DNA from: Macrothele yani
Lineage: Eukaryota > Arthropoda > Arachnida > Araneae > Macrothelidae
DNA length: 64,000 nt
Assembly (NCBI GenBank): GCA_039090855.1
Contig: CM076990.1
Span: 197,041,232-197,105,231 of the forward strand
Direction: 5' to 3'
Position numbers and translations under genes: made by a program. The notes beneath the pieces are model-generated. The model saw only the letters and a list, made by a program, of their open reading frames with translations. It searched no databases and was not told the DNA's origin. The stretch's first letter is position 1. Every line of letters starts with the position of its first letter. Shown here piece by piece: positions 10,502-22,389 of the stretch.

Positions 10502-12416
10502 TGAGTACAAGTTGCCAAACTTTTATTCCCTTCTGGGAGGCTTTTACAAGGTAGTCGTGACCACTGCTTTGAAAAAGCCTCCCCTCCCTTCCCCCTCCAC
10601 CCCCCGGTGGAGCTGTTTTGAAAGGTCTTCCAATTGGAGTGTAATGCTTGGAGATTTGTACATATTGTAACGCTACTCAAGAAACGGATTTGTGCTACGC
10701 TTAAGCGTTTTAAACTTGCAGAGTTTGGTTATACTCGTAAATGATATTCATGGTTTTTGTTTGTTAGCATCTGTACCTTGCGAAAACACGAGGTTTTTTT
10801 CCGGTTGCCTGTTTAAAAAAATGTACAATGTCAGAGCACTTGAAAGCAAGCACCACAACAAACACACACGCTGTTACATTTTTATACAATTTCCAGGCGC
10901 AGTTTGTTTTAGAAAGCAAAACATTTCCTTAGTCGCATTTCTCTTTCACTGGCTGATTGCGTTTAAATCGCTTTACGGATTTAGCAACAAATGGGAGTCT
11001 CACAGAAATAACTTAGCACGTACTTTCATTCATTAGAAACCAGCGAAAAGAATAGATATACCTCACGCACAATCACTTTGTTCTATGTGAGTTCAGTTCA
11101 TTCCTAACAGTCCACTGCATCATTCCACACGACTAAATTTTACACTAACATCGAGCACTTTGGGATAAAAGAAATCGTTATGTTTTCAGATATATTAATA
11201 TTACAGCTACATCGGTCATGTTGATCTTTTTCGGAGTCACATCCGCTGGCTTCGGCGCACTGTATCTATTGTTCGTGTGCTATTTCTTAAAGGATTTTGA
11301 AAATCCTGTTTGGAAATTTATTTAAAAGCCGCCAATGCAGTTTTTGTGCTAACACACAAATTGATCCATATCTTCTAGATGTAGTTTTTCTTTGACCTTT
11401 AGAAGTAGTCAGAAGTTCCAAGATGCAGCTACTCTATGGATGTCGTGGCAATTCCTTTCTTACAAAAATCTAGACGCCATACAGGCCGTGAGGCTACTTG
11501 CATTATCATGGAGCGGAATACAACGGGCGACATATGACAGTTCGTCTCCCCTTGAAATGCTGCGCAACGTTAGTCAATAAAAGCAACTCTGTTAACAGAA
11601 ATCTCAACTGTTGCCTTTAAGGGTCCGCCGACATGGGACTTCAAACAGCCACTCTCACTCACGTCCATCGTTTAATTCCTTCTACGGTGGGAACGTCATC
11701 AAGTCATCTGAACTTTAATATTTTTGTGCTTAAGTATTATCTCAACATTTTGTGCAGTAGTGTTCGTAGGCGCTATCAAAAAACGAACAACATAATACTG
11801 TTTCCAAGTCAACGGTACGGCGCCCCGTGACCGAGTAATCAGAGGAGCTGGTTTCAGGCTAGTGGTCCGAGTTGGTGTGAAATGAAGCGTGAATGATGTA
11901 ATTCTACTAAAGTACTGATTTTGCGACTTTGCTGGAATCAGTGTTCTTAAGCAACTGTGCACAACCAGTGATCCCAGATTATCGCTGCAGGTGGGTGCAA
12001 ACACAATATATCCTGCGTAAAAGAGCAATGGATAATGCTGAATCTTTTCTGTATTCCGTTTCTTGGTTTAACGAACCGTTAGGTTTAAGAGTTGTGCACG
12101 GTGGTCGTTAAACCTCGAAACCGAAAAAACAAAGCGAAACGGAATTCAGCGGTAACCATTGCTCTGTCACGAAGGGCCACTTCGGGTTTGTACACAACTC
12201 CAGTGATTTCCCAGATAACGTGTCTTACGCACTTACCACTTACAACAAATTACCATTACAGCAGTGGTGCCGTCTACCGCACGTATGTGGAGATATAATT
12301 CCGCAATCCATGCTCAGTTGCTATGAGATAACAAATGAGCAACTACTTTGAAGATATTTGGAGTAAGCCCATTGCCAGAATTAGGGTAGAGGGTTCACGT
12401 GTTGCGCACCGCCACG
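10502..12416. other. unassigned, one possible SINE relic
   Basis: No gene is recognisable. At 12086-12118 the sequence CACGGTGGTCGTTAAACCTC matches the 3' end of SINE family A (+ strand). Sequence upstream from about 11818 (GCGCCCCGTGACCGAGTAAT) vaguely resembles a tRNA-derived head, so 11818-12128 may be a very old or chimeric SINE. Confidence in the tail match is fair; confidence in the head is low. Confidence 0.35.
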
Positions 12417-12443
12417 GATATATATATATATATATATATATAT
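12417..12443. repeat. (TA)n microsatellite at a transposon edge
   Basis: A run of about 13 TA units abuts the left end of the next Tc1-like element and has replaced the outermost bases of its TIR. It may have grown from the TA target duplication. Confidence 0.85.
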
Positions 12444-12489
12444 GCCAAATTATTATGACTACCAGGTTAGCCTGGTTAGTACGTTGTTG

Positions 12490-13371
12490 CGTCACCTTTT
12501 ACTCTTAATATTGCTTCAATTCATCTAGGTATGGACTATTAAATGTTGCTAAGTGGCTTTGGTATATTAGCCCATATGCGATGCATTGCACTCTCCAACT
12601 CTTGAAGATTTGATGGTAGCGGATCCAGCTGTAATGCTGCATTGGATTGAGATCTGGGGATTGAGGAGGCCAATGTAGCAGGGAAATGTCTCCGTGATGC
12701 TCCTCAAACCATTCGTGTGCAATGTGAGCGCTATGCTATGCAGCATTGTCCTGCTGGAAGTATCCATTTTCTTTGAGATAAATCATTAACATAACTGGGT
12801 GGACTTTGTCAGCAACGATATTTGAATACATTTGGGTAGTCAGACGATGCTTCACGTGAATCAAAGGGCCCACTCTCACGAAAGCATGCACAGATCATGG
12901 CGTTGCTTCCGCCAGCTTGAAGACTAGTGACGATACAAAATGGGTCCATGCTGCCGTGCTGCTGTCTCCATATCCTCGCCCTTCCATCTGCGTAGCGTTG
13001 TTGAAAACGTGATTCGTTGGACAACATTATCCTTTTCGACTCATTTACTGCCCAATTCTTGTGTTCCTGTGTGAACTGGAGGTGTTGTTTCTTGTTCGTT
13101 GCAGATTACCATGGCTTACAGACGAGGCCGTCTGCTTCTGTAGCCCGTATGATGTAATGTGCGGCTAATTGTACGTTGAGAGGCCATCAGACCTGGTCCC
13201 TGATTCAGATTAACCTGAGGAAGTGTTGCCCGTTCATTGGGCTCAACAAGTCCTCCTACTCTGCACTCAGCTCGAGCGTTCAGTAGCCGTTGACGTCACA
13301 CGCTTTGCTCTCAGACCCGATTATTTTATTGTGGTTCACTCTCTGTAAACTTTAACAAGTGCAGCTGTTTC
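12490..13371 (-). pseudogene. Tc1-like transposase, central and C-terminal part
   Basis: On the minus strand I read ETAALV (end of the first HTH), NESRF-QQRYADGRARIW (first catalytic region), then SLQAGGSNAMICACF, FQQDNAA-HSAHIA (second aspartate), EWFEEHHGDISLLHWP and SPDLNPMQH, where the canonical motif is NPIEH, so the catalytic glutamate is replaced by glutamine. Several frameshifts and stops interrupt the frame. The N-terminal HTH is encoded by the unit of the adjoining minisatellite. Confidence 0.78.
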
Positions 13372-14262
13372 GCTAATGCTCGCAACAATGCTTCGAGCAC
13401 CCACGATCATTTCACGTTTTGCTAATGCTCGCACCAATGCTTCGAGCACCCACGATGATTCCACGTTTTGCTAATGCTCGCACCAATGCTTCGAGCACTC
13501 ACGATCATTCCACGTTTTGCTAATTTTCGCACCAATGCTTCGACCACCCACGATCATTTCACGTTTTGCTAATGCTCGCACCAATGCTTCGAGGCGCCCT
13601 TTGGCCAACCATGGCCCTTGCGCCAATAAAATCAATGAACCAACCAATGCTTCGAGCACCCACGATCATTCCACGTTTTGCTAATGCTCGCACCAATGCT
13701 TCGAGCACTCACGATCATTCCACGTTTTGCTAATTTTCGCACCAATGCTTCGAGCACCCACGATCACTCAAAGTTTTGCTAATGCTCGCACCAATGTTTC
13801 GAGCACCCACGATCATTCCACGTTTTGCTAATGTTCGCACCAATGCTTCGAGCACCCACGATCATTCCACGTTTTGCTAATGCTCGCACCAATGCTTCGA
13901 GCACTCACGATCATTCCACGTTTTGCTAATTTTCGCACCAATGCTTCGAGCACCCACGATCACTCAAAGTTTTGCTAATGCTCGCACCAATGTTTCGAGC
14001 ACCCACGATCATTCCACGTTTTGCTAATGTTCGCACCAATGCTTCGAGCACTCACGATCATTCCACGTTTTCCTAATGTTCGCACCAATGCTTCTAGCAC
14101 CCACGATCATTCAACGTTTTGCTAATGCTCGCACCAATGCTTCGAGCACCCACGATCATTCCGCGTTTTTCTAATGCTCGCACCAATGCTTCGAGCACTC
14201 ACGATCATTCCACGTTTTGCTAATGCTCGCACCAGTGCTTCGAGCACCCACGATCATTCCAC
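13372..14262 (-). repeat. 49-bp minisatellite from a transposase HTH region
   Basis: About 17-18 units of 49 bp carry AATGCTCGCACCAATGCTTC, then GAGCACCCACGATCATTCCA. Translated on the minus strand, one frame gives GMIVGARSTGASISKTW, the Tc1 N-terminal helix-turn-helix. A foreign block with CCCTTTGGCCAACCATGG interrupts the array near 13593-13640. A variant carrying CACTCAAAGTTTTGC recurs about 196 bp apart (four units), so a higher-order period is forming. Unit length is not a multiple of three. Confidence 0.93.
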
Positions 14263-14549
14263 GTTCCAAGTCCGTCAGATCGAGTCTTTTACCCATTGTT
14301 TTTTACGCAATGTATTCAATTAGTCTCTTCATACCTTCAGCGTTCTCGTTTTACACTGATTCAGCCATCTTGCGACGTCAGCATCTTCTGGATAGGGTCT
14401 GGTGGACATAATACTTTGGCAACTCAGTGTATATAACAGGGGGCGAATATTCGGTGTGTGCTAGGTGTACCGCGCACACCCACACAGAGTCGTCGCAATT
14501 TATTTAACCTATACTATCGACATTACATTTTAGGATTTATTTCTAATAG

Positions 14550-15200
14550 AACTCTCCCGAGTTTGTCCTAAGGCTTCGAATAGTGGCTAAAATTAATTCC
14601 GCCACACAGTGTTTTCATTAAAAGGAGAAAGTTTGTTCATTAAGCATAATATCACATTTGTGCTAAACTCCTCGGGTGTGCACTTTCCCGACAGAATATC
14701 TGACGGTTTTCAAGCAGCTGTGGTACAAGCGGTCCCTAGATGGCACTGCAGTTAACGTTTTTATTTCCCTGTGGTTTCAAACATTACAGATGATCTCCCA
14801 GGGTGTGTTAGCCAAATAGAGCACCACTTGTAATCCCATGGAGAAACGCAATTCAACGTTGTCATACGAGTTGCTGTTATATCATGTTTTTGGATAACAA
14901 AACTCACTAAAGTTTGTCTTAAGGCTTCACGTGGTGGCAATTTCGAAAAGATTCGTTGCGTCGTTGTGTGAACAAAACAGTTTTGTAGTATTCGCATCCG
15001 TAGGTGTGCTGTTCGGCCAGTGAATACCCTAGGCGTGTAAAGCAACTGTGGTACAAAGCTCTCCAGATGGCGCTGTACGTCACGTTTTTATTTTTGCAGA
15101 GGCTAAACTTCCAGGGTGTGCGCACTGAAAAAATGGATTACTGGTCATACGTTTGCGTTTGGAATCGTGTGGAGCCATAAATACAATTCAACGTTCGGCC
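14550..15200. repeat. old ~340-bp two-copy tandem duplication
   Basis: Paired blocks recur about 330-350 bp apart: TTTGTCCTAAGGCTT (14563) with TTTGTCTTAAGGCTT (14913), and CTGTGGTACAA with a following GATGGC-CTG block (near 14719 and 15047), then CCAGGGTGTG. Divergence is high. No coding potential is visible. The rest of 14430-15500 is unassigned, with a T-rich run at 15310-15350. Confidence 0.65.
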
Positions 15201-15504
15201 ACGAATTGCAGTTTTTCAGTCTTTTCGTCGCAGTGCGAATCGATGTGCTTATCAGCACAAATTTGAAAAACAGAATTTGAAGTTTTGTTATCCATTGAGG
15301 ATGGGATAACAATTTTTTTTATTTTTTTTATTTTTTAATTTTTTAATTTTTATTCAAGGACCGCTAAATAAAAAAAATGCTTTCTTATGTTAAAAATCAA
15401 TGAGGGAATTTTTCAGGTTGAGTTACATAGTAAAATTTTTTCGTATTTTTTTTTTTCGTAACAGCGCACACCCAACCTAAATGGGCACGCGACCCCACTG
15501 GTAT

Positions 15505-16410
15505 ATATACACAACAAGTTAGTAAAATCATGCAATGCATTGATTATGATACGTTTTCCAACATACCAGAAATCATTACTCAAGTTATGAGGATAATGGC
15601 TGTAGAATAAATTTCACTCCTGTGCCCTGACCTTTGACCCCATTTCTATGATATTCAACAGAACTAGTTCAGTATACCTCCAGAACAACGAGATAACGTT
15701 TTGTCGCAAACGAAGCATTTTTACGTACGTTATGACCCATAAGAGCGGTGGAATAGATCCCGCTCCTGTGTCCTGACCTTTGATCCCATTTCCTTGATAT
15801 TCAACAGAACCGGTTCACTATACCTCCGGAATAACATGATAAAGTTTTCTCGCAATCGTAGCATTTTTACGTAAGTTATGATGCAAGAGGGCAATGGAAT
15901 GGATTCCGTTCCTATCTCCTGACATTTAACCCCATTTCGCTCATTTTCCATAGAGTTTGTCCCCAGGATGTCCCCTACCACATACTAGAATTTCATCGAA
16001 ATCAAAGCATTTTTACGCAAGTTATGACGAACAAGGGCAATGGAATGAATCCCGCTCCTGTGTCCAGACCTTTGACCTCATTTCGCCCATTTTCAATAGG
16101 GTTTGTCCCCAGGTGGTTCCCTACCACATACTAAAATTCCATCGAAATCGAACCATTTTTGCGCAGGTTAGGACGCATAAAGGCAACGGAATAAATCCCG
16201 CTCTTATGTCCTGCCTGACCTTTGACCCCATTTCCAATAGGATTCGTCCCCAGGTGGTTCCCTACCACATACTAAACTTTCATCGAAATCGAACCATTTT
16301 TACGCGCGTTATCGTGCTGACGGATAGACAGACATACAGATGGACAAAGCTGGAACATATACGCTTCTTCAACCTATGGTTAGAAAGTGTAAAAAATGAT
16401 AGCAACATCC
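15505..16410 (+). repeat. dispersed repeat of ~130-bp internal units (copy 1)
   Basis: The block opens ACAAGTTAGTAAAATCATGC and then repeats a unit of roughly 120-150 bp about six times. Each unit contains GGAAT-AAT-CCGCTCCTGTG, TCCTGACCTTTGACCCCATT and GCATTTTTACG-(A/C)GTTATGA. The last unit runs into GACGGATAGACAGACATACA and ends CTTCTTCAACCTATGGTTAG. A sister copy at 44.95-45.55 kb has the same start and end but fewer internal units. No ORF is conserved between copies. It looks like a non-autonomous dispersed repeat; its mechanism is unknown. Confidence 0.85.
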
Positions 16411-16621
16411 CGGACGAAGAAGCACCAGTGGTGTGTGTGACGCCCTGAGAGAAATTACCTGAGAATTGATATTGATGCTCTCTAGGTAATTATATTTCTT
16501 GTCTGTATCAAAGTTGTTGGTAGATCCAGAGACTAAAGTTTAGTATTGCCAAAATAAGCAGCAAGCAGCAAAGAAGCTCTCGTACTTTTCATGACGTCTA
16601 GTTGATATTAGTGTTGTTGTT

Positions 16622-16852
16622 TCAGAGTTTAACAAGAATCATGAGCAACTCTAAGGGCTATAAGCTGCCGCCAGGTCCAGATATGTAGCCACTGGTTCCA
16701 GGGAAGTGACAGTGCCAGGGCCATCTGACAAACACACCACTACCTCATCCGGGTGATGTAGAGCAATGCCTCAGTGTGTCCCTAGGTGGACAACCGGACA
16801 CAGGTCCTTACGAGGTAACTGCTCCGAAGCAGTCGGTCACCGGGGTACACAC
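16622..16852 (-). mobile_element. SINE family A, degraded copy
   Basis: The plus strand keeps GAGTTTAACAAG, GAGCAACTCTAAGGGCTATA, CCACTGGTTCCAGGGAAG and GACAAACACA in the family order. The tRNA-like end near 16790-16850 is rearranged and no longer shows a clean B box. Confidence 0.7.
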
Positions 16853-16859
16853 TGAGGCA

Positions 16860-17407
16860 TCGTTCTGCTTTGAAGAGTAAAACTTAAGCAGTATTTCGTG
16901 AAAAAGGCACTTAAGTGAAACTGTTGAACATTTTGCTGGTATAGCGAGGGAAATGTTAGTAGACACCAGAGTTGTAAAAAAATAAAATATATCTGCGTAC
17001 ACAATTGAAACAAAACTTGCCGCAAATCCGCGAACCACGATAACAATAGAATAAGGTACTTTAAAGAAAAATTATTAAAACAATAAATAATTATTAGAAC
17101 ATTACACATTCCAATAAGGACAAAACAGGTACATTATAATTGAAGGTGCAGCAATGTGTGTGAAATGGACCTTTATGGCAAAATATTGGACTATAAACCA
17201 GATAAAAACAAGAGAACAATTAAAGAAAGTTTTTGCATACAGAAAAACAATTCCATCAGTGAACTTCAAAAATTATAAACAGGCTTTTCAACAACTTTAT
17301 TCGAAAATAGTAGACTTACGAAATACATAAAGATTTTATTTTAATAACTGGCAATTGCAGGACGAGCGTGGCAAAATTTAAATTCTTTCTGTCTAAAAGA
17401 AACTTTT
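16860..17407. other. unassigned AT-rich sequence
   Basis: No gene, repeat or RNA was recognised between the SINE relic and the hAT-like target duplication. Confidence 0.4.
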
Positions 17408-17540
17408 GATATAGTCAGGGCCCGATTAAGGGGGGGGAAGTCTAACGGCACTATAGCCTAGGAACCCACAATTACATATAGCCCAGGAGGCATGCCACTT
17501 CATCGCAAATAATACACAACTTATAAATTTATAGATAATA

Positions 17541-19090
17541 CACTGGAGTGCAAAAATTAAGGGCGAGACGGTTTTTTGAATGTAACTTCGCGCAGAAGTG
17601 CTCCACATCGACTCAAATCATACCATAAGATCCCCAAGATGTAAGAATATGGGACAAGTGAGCAAAACCGTCCAAACAAGGAATCCAAAGGATACAAAGG
17701 CACTTTATTGAAAAGGTAGCTTCGAGCACAACTGGACAGAAGACAGAAACGTCCATGTGACAGGCGGCTGCAAAGAAAAATTTAGTCTTTAGTAGGGGAT
17801 ATGATCACCCCTGACTGCGTTGCAGGATTTACAACGTCTGTCCACGCTGAGGACGAGGTTTTCAAGGAGATGTTTAGGCATCGCGGTACATTCCTCTTGT
17901 AGCGCCAATCGCAGCTGCGGAATCGTTGCTGGCGGCTGGTTACGTGCTGCCAAGCGTCTCCCTAGAAGGTCCCACATGTGTTCGATTGGATTTAGGTCCC
18001 GGGATCTTGCGGGCCAATCCATGCGTTGAATATCTTCACTCTCCAACAGCTCTGCGACAGCCACTGTACAATGAGGTGTAGCGTTGTTGCCCATGAAGAG
18101 GAACTCAGGACCCACAGCACCTCTAAACAGACGCACGTGAGGCATGAGAACCTCGGTACAATAGCGGACACCAGTGACTGAACCTCCTTGGAAGATGTGG
18201 AGGTCAGTCCGGCTACCAAGCATGATACCGCCCAAAACGAGAACTCCGCCACCTCCAAACCGGTCCCTTTCGATGATGTTGGAGGTGTGATTGCGTGTTC
18301 CCTGCTCTCTCCAGATGTGTATACGTCCAGAATCGCTCGTCAGACTAAATCGGCTCTCATCCGTAAAGAGAACTCGACCCCATTGCTGATGTACCCAGTT
18401 CTTGTGTTCCTGGCACCACAGAAACCGCCGTCTCCGATGAGCAGGCGTTAATGGCACACACCGTACTGGTCGTCGTGCAAATAGATCACCTTTGTGCAGC
18501 CTCCTGGCCACGGTAAAACGCGATGACGGACGTCCAGTTGTCTGTTGCATGTGCCTTGCGATTTCTCCCGCTGTCTGCCGTCTGTCTCTTCTCGCCTGTA
18601 GGACAATATACCGGTCGTCCGCCGCCGTGGTTGCTCGTGGACGACCACTGCTGAACTCTCGGACAGCTGTTCCTGTAATTTGAAATGCTCTCCAAGCTCG
18701 TGAAATGATGCTGTGAGCGATCCCGAACTCCTCGGCCACACTAGTCACATTTCGACCTTCTTCCAACTCTCCAATGACGCGACCTCGGGTAAAGTCATCC
18801 AGATGTCATCTACTGGATTGCCTGTTGGCCATATCCCACAGTGGCAGCAACACGACGTCGTTCAAACCGATGTACACCGTGCAATAGCTTGCACCTAATT
18901 GCTGAGCGTACACCGCCCGTGTGCTTTATACCCTTCCGACACTCCCCTCCTACGTCATGCTGATATATGCGCATGCCCAACCGTACCGGACTCTAGTCTA
19001 TCTAATGAGTAGTCTTTCGGTCCGTTATGCCGGCTCGTTCCGCTGTTATGCTAATTTTTCCTCTTCGTCCTTAATTTTTGCACACCAGTG
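17541..19090 (-). mobile_element. full-length Tc1-like transposon (copy 3), nested in hAT
   Basis: TIRs of about 28 bp: left starts CACTGGAGTGCAAAAATTAA at 17541, and the right end inverted reads CACTGGTGTGCAAAAATTAA. TA dinucleotides flank both ends (17539-17540, 19091-19092). Length is 1,550 bp, normal for the family. It sits inside the hAT-like element, so it inserted later. A close relative with the same protein layout lies at 59708-61248. Confidence 0.93.
17789..18832 (-). pseudogene. Tc1-like transposase with one stop and a lost catalytic Asp
   Basis: The ATG at 18832 is followed after eight codons by TGA (18808-18806), where the related copy at 59968 has CGA/CAT-type codons (SSRHHLDD). 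From there 338 codons are open to TAA at 17789. The reading shows an N-terminal HTH (VAEEFGIAHSIISRAW), an SSGRPRATT linker, a second HTH, VLFTDESRFSL (first aspartate) and RDLNPIEHMWD (glutamate). The second catalytic site, normally DDNA, reads FMGNNATPH, so its aspartate is asparagine. Despite a long ORF this protein should not be catalytic. It might still bind TIRs if expressed, but no start codon is evident after the stop. Confidence 0.88.
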
Positions 19091-19692
19091 TATATTATAC
19101 AACTTATAGATTCTTATAGATTTAGAGAGAAGTAAATTAGTTTAAGTTTTTTTTCTCGTATAATTTGCATCCGATCACAAACAATGCGTAGAAGACGAAC
19201 ATATTTAAAAGCAGTGACTCACTAAGGGTAAAGGCTTCATGTGCTGTGTACCGAGGGATCGGCGAGACCGTTTCAGCATTTTCACTACTATCCATCTACA
19301 GCTCCCTGTTTGCACTTGGAACCGTTAATTGGCGAAATCTACTGTGGCTTCACATTGCATAACAAAACAGATTGCTCAAGAAAAGTAAACAATACTAAGT
19401 TATTAAAAATTCCATGACAAAATCAGGAATCTTTAGCTTTTAACTCATGTTCTTGTGAGAACAGTGGAAAATACAGTAACTTTTTATGAAAACTCGGCAG
19501 GTAATGTATTAGTTTGAAGAATGTACTACATATTAATTATCACAAGCATATTGGTACAGTTTTGTGTTTTAACGGACTTCGATAATGATTGTCCGTCATA
19601 AGTTCTTTGGGGGCCCACTCAGGTGTCTTAGCCTTGGCAGTTCACCCTGCTGCCTCAGCGTAGGGGCCCACTAAGGCCTTAATCCGGCCCTG

Positions 19693-19783
19693 GATATAGT
19701 TCCTATACGTTGAGAACAAGCCTTGATATAATTCCTATGCGTTGAGAACAAGCCTTGATATAGTTTCTATACGTTGAGAACAA
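19693..19783 (+). repeat. three-copy 32-bp repeat at the hAT target
   Basis: Units starting GATATAGTTCCTATACGTTG recur at 19693, 19725 and 19757. The hAT target duplication is the first 8 bp of the unit. The left flank has only GATATAGT, so the element probably inserted at the edge of this small array. Confidence 0.85.
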
Positions 19784-19789
19784 AAGAAC

Positions 19790-21155
19790 TCTGTGAAAAA
19801 TAATTGAAAGTTCTTCAAGTTAAAACAGAATTAAGTTTATTAATCTGAATAAAGCCGTGAGTGAATGTTAGAATTGCTTTAAATAACATTTTTACTTTTT
19901 TTAATCTACAAGGAAAAACTATCTGCAAAATCTGCTAATAATTTGAAAACAATCCGCGTGCAGCGTTCGGGCGTACTTTTACAATCTGCCACTCTGGTAG
20001 ACACGCAATGATTCATCAGTGAAAAATCAAACCGAAACTACGATTATTAACTGTTGGATTGAGCTCATGATTTTGTGGAAGAAATAAAATTTTCAAGGCA
20101 ATTGAATTTCAAATAAATATGATTCAATATAGTAGGAAGACCTTGTTCATCAAATTAATTACAGTACAGTCATTAATAGACACCTCTTTAAAAACTTGGA
20201 AGAAAGAGTAAGAACCAAAAAAATGACGTAATCATTTTCTTAAGAAAAATTATTAAACTTTTCATGATGATGAATACTTAAGGAAATTCATAAAAATTAA
20301 AAAAATTGGACTATATTGAAGAGAGCGTTTAATCGTCTACATTCCACAAGAATGAACTAAAATGTGCCATTCATTTTTTCTGACGCAGAATTTTTTTCTA
20401 TAAAGTGAGAAAAACGAAAAAGCACACAATTGCTATACACAATTTATTTAACTAATCCAAATAAATTTTCTGTATTGTATATTTCTGTAGCATTAAAAAA
20501 CGTACAAAATTCAAATTGAGAGTAAAAAGAATCGCAATACTTTTTTCGGCTGGAACCTCAAACAGAACATTTGTTATTTTTTATTCTCATTCTTTATTTC
20601 GTTTTGCGGCAGATGTTATCCTCTATTCAAAAGTCAGAGATAATTATCGATTAGTTTAAATTCCATTTTTATTTTTGGTATTTTCTGCACATGCGTCTTA
20701 TATCTGGGCAAAACTTTTCGCCATCTATTTTTACTGTCGGAATAATAACCCAAAAGGCGATAAGTAGGAATGCAAGAACTTTCTTCAAGATCACATATCC
20801 TCTTCACTTTTACACTCCCTCCTTTTTTTTTTTTTTATATATATATTTTTAGGTTTAAAATCTTTTCGTGAACATCTTAACCCTTTAAGCCGCCGATGTA
20901 CCTGAATCAATTGGTGTCCAAAATTCTCGGTGCTCCCCAAACAGAAATGTTCATATACGTCTGGGTTTTACGACAGTCATGGCTAAACAATTCCTTTCTC
21001 CCTCTCATCTCAGCAGAACCGACTATAAACCTAGCACAGATGATAAGATCTCGCTTCTCGTATTTCATTCTCTTTATAACGCAAGACAGGATTGAGAAAG
21101 GCTAGTCCCCCTGACATGGATACAAAGATACTAAGCAGAAACAAGTGACTCAAAT
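19790..21155. other. unassigned AT-rich sequence
   Basis: Very AT-rich, with short homopolymers and a T12-plus-(TA)n run near 20825-20850. I see no gene or known repeat. Confidence 0.4.
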
Positions 21156-21158
21156 ATA

Positions 21159-22156
21159 CACTCATTGTCATAAAATTCCGCGCACCAAGAAGAAGGGGTC
21201 GGATTCAAATGAGACTTTAATAGTGAGATGGTACATAACAAGGACAGAAGTGATTACAATATCACAGCAGCAGGGCGATTTCCCGCGGACATACGGTACA
21301 CATTCAGGTCAGCGTTAGTACCGCATCGGACCGCCTCGTGCTCAGATACTCCAAACAGTCGGAGTAAAAGAGACGCCGTATGTTATCCTAGGACAGATTG
21401 GCCCACACTTCTTGCAATTGACGCTCTAAATAACGAACACTGTGACATGGAGAAAGCTGGCGCCCAATCTGGTCTCACACGTGCTCAATGGGCGAGAGAT
21501 CAGGCGATATGACAGGCCACAGAAGCGTCAAAGCATGGCTTAGACAGTCCTGGGAAACCCGAGCCGTGTAGGACGGGGCGTTATCTTGTTGGAAAATGGC
21601 TCCGGGCCGCCCCGCCAGGAAAGGCAGCACATGGGAGCGCAGGATCTCCTGTACGTAGCGCTGGGCTGTCAACGTCCCTCGGAACGCTGCGATAGAAGTC
21701 CGGCTGTCATACGCGATGGCTTCCCAGACCATCACGCCTTCAGTACGGGACGTGTGCTGCTGTACTGTGAGGTTGGTATTGAAGCGCTTACCTGCGGTCT
21801 TCCACGCTCTGACATGGTGGTCGTCCGTTCCCATACAGAAGCGGGATTTATTGCTGAACACTATACGTCGCCAGTCCGTAGCATTTCACGTTGCTCGCTG
21901 CTGGCACCACTGCAATCGACGTAGACGATGGTCAGGTGTTAATGCCAGAAAACGTACGGGTCGTCGAGAGTGCAGATTCAATCTCGCCCATTATATATGC
22001 TACGTCGTATATATGCAAGTCCATACCATACAACCGCCTCACAAGCTTGCCCTGTATGCTACATCGGTCAATTAATAGCGCCCTCTCGTAAATCACGTGG
22101 TCAACGGGCCGCAGCAACTTTTGATAAGGGTGGTCACAATTCAGCGATCACTCAGT
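21159..22156 (-). mobile_element. Tc1-like deletion derivative (copy 4)
   Basis: TA-flanked ends CACTCATTGTCATAA (left) and, inverted, CACTGAGTGATCGCTGAATT (right) are only weakly alike. The 1-kb length implies a large internal deletion: transposase coding is present for the catalytic domain (about 21410-21965, minus), but the N-terminal HTH region is missing. Confidence 0.7.
21410..21965 (-). pseudogene. Tc1-like transposase catalytic domain
   Basis: From the right: RPVRFLALTPDHRLRRLQWC, then FSNKSRFCMGTDD (first catalytic region, SDESRF changed to SNKSRF), VMVWEAIAYDSRTSIAAF, IFQQDNAPSYTARVSQ (second aspartate) and SPDLSPIEHV (glutamate). The 128-codon frame stays open to 21475 and then a frameshift follows. 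The loss of the first aspartate region (DE to NK) and the missing N-terminus make it inactive. The PDLSPIEHVWD form groups it with the copies at 31 and 62 kb. Confidence 0.8.
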
Positions 22157-22389
22157 GTACATATCACAATATTTTAAACAGTAACTTTCAATGCAACCCC
22201 CTCCCCCCCCCCCCACACACACGCTCCTAAAAGATCGTACATCCTCAAACAAGTAGACCATTTGAAAATAACACATTTTCAAAATATTTTAATTATGAGC
22301 ACACTTCTAATTCTGCATAAAGTTCGGCATGTGTCATTCCGAAAGAAACGCATCGTGTTTTTGTACACGAATTCTGTAAAATTTTATTT

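Larger units (their letters stand above)
12443..14429 (-). mobile_element. Tc1-like DNA transposon (copy 2), expanded internally
   Basis: The left end (12443-) reads TGCCAAATTATTATGACTAC. The right end, inverted, reads CACTGAGTTGCCAAAGTATT, continuing ATGTCCACC; the two ends match apart from a few substitutions and the lost outer bases on the left. TA follows at 14430-14431. The transposase is on the minus strand. A 49-bp minisatellite (13372-14262) lies in the N-terminal coding region and accounts for the excess length. Confidence 0.82.
17416..19692. mobile_element. hAT-like non-autonomous element (copy 1)
   Basis: The ends are inverted: CAGGGCCCGATTAAGG at 17416 and CCTTAATCCGGCCCTG ending at 19692. 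A perfect 8-bp target duplication GATATAGT flanks them (17408-17415 and 19693-19700). CAGGG-type ends with 8-bp TSDs are the hallmark of hAT transposons. After removing the nested Tc1-like element, about 725 bp remain with no transposase, so the copy depends on a source elsewhere. A second copy lies at 25885-26727. Confidence 0.88.

Noticed and set aside
13372..14262. CRISPR-like regular repeat
   Set aside because: Units are contiguous with no unique spacers and lie in a eukaryotic transposon; it is a minisatellite.
20825..20850. Poly(T)-(TA)n run as a SINE tail
   Set aside because: No tRNA-like head or family body within 300 bp on either side.
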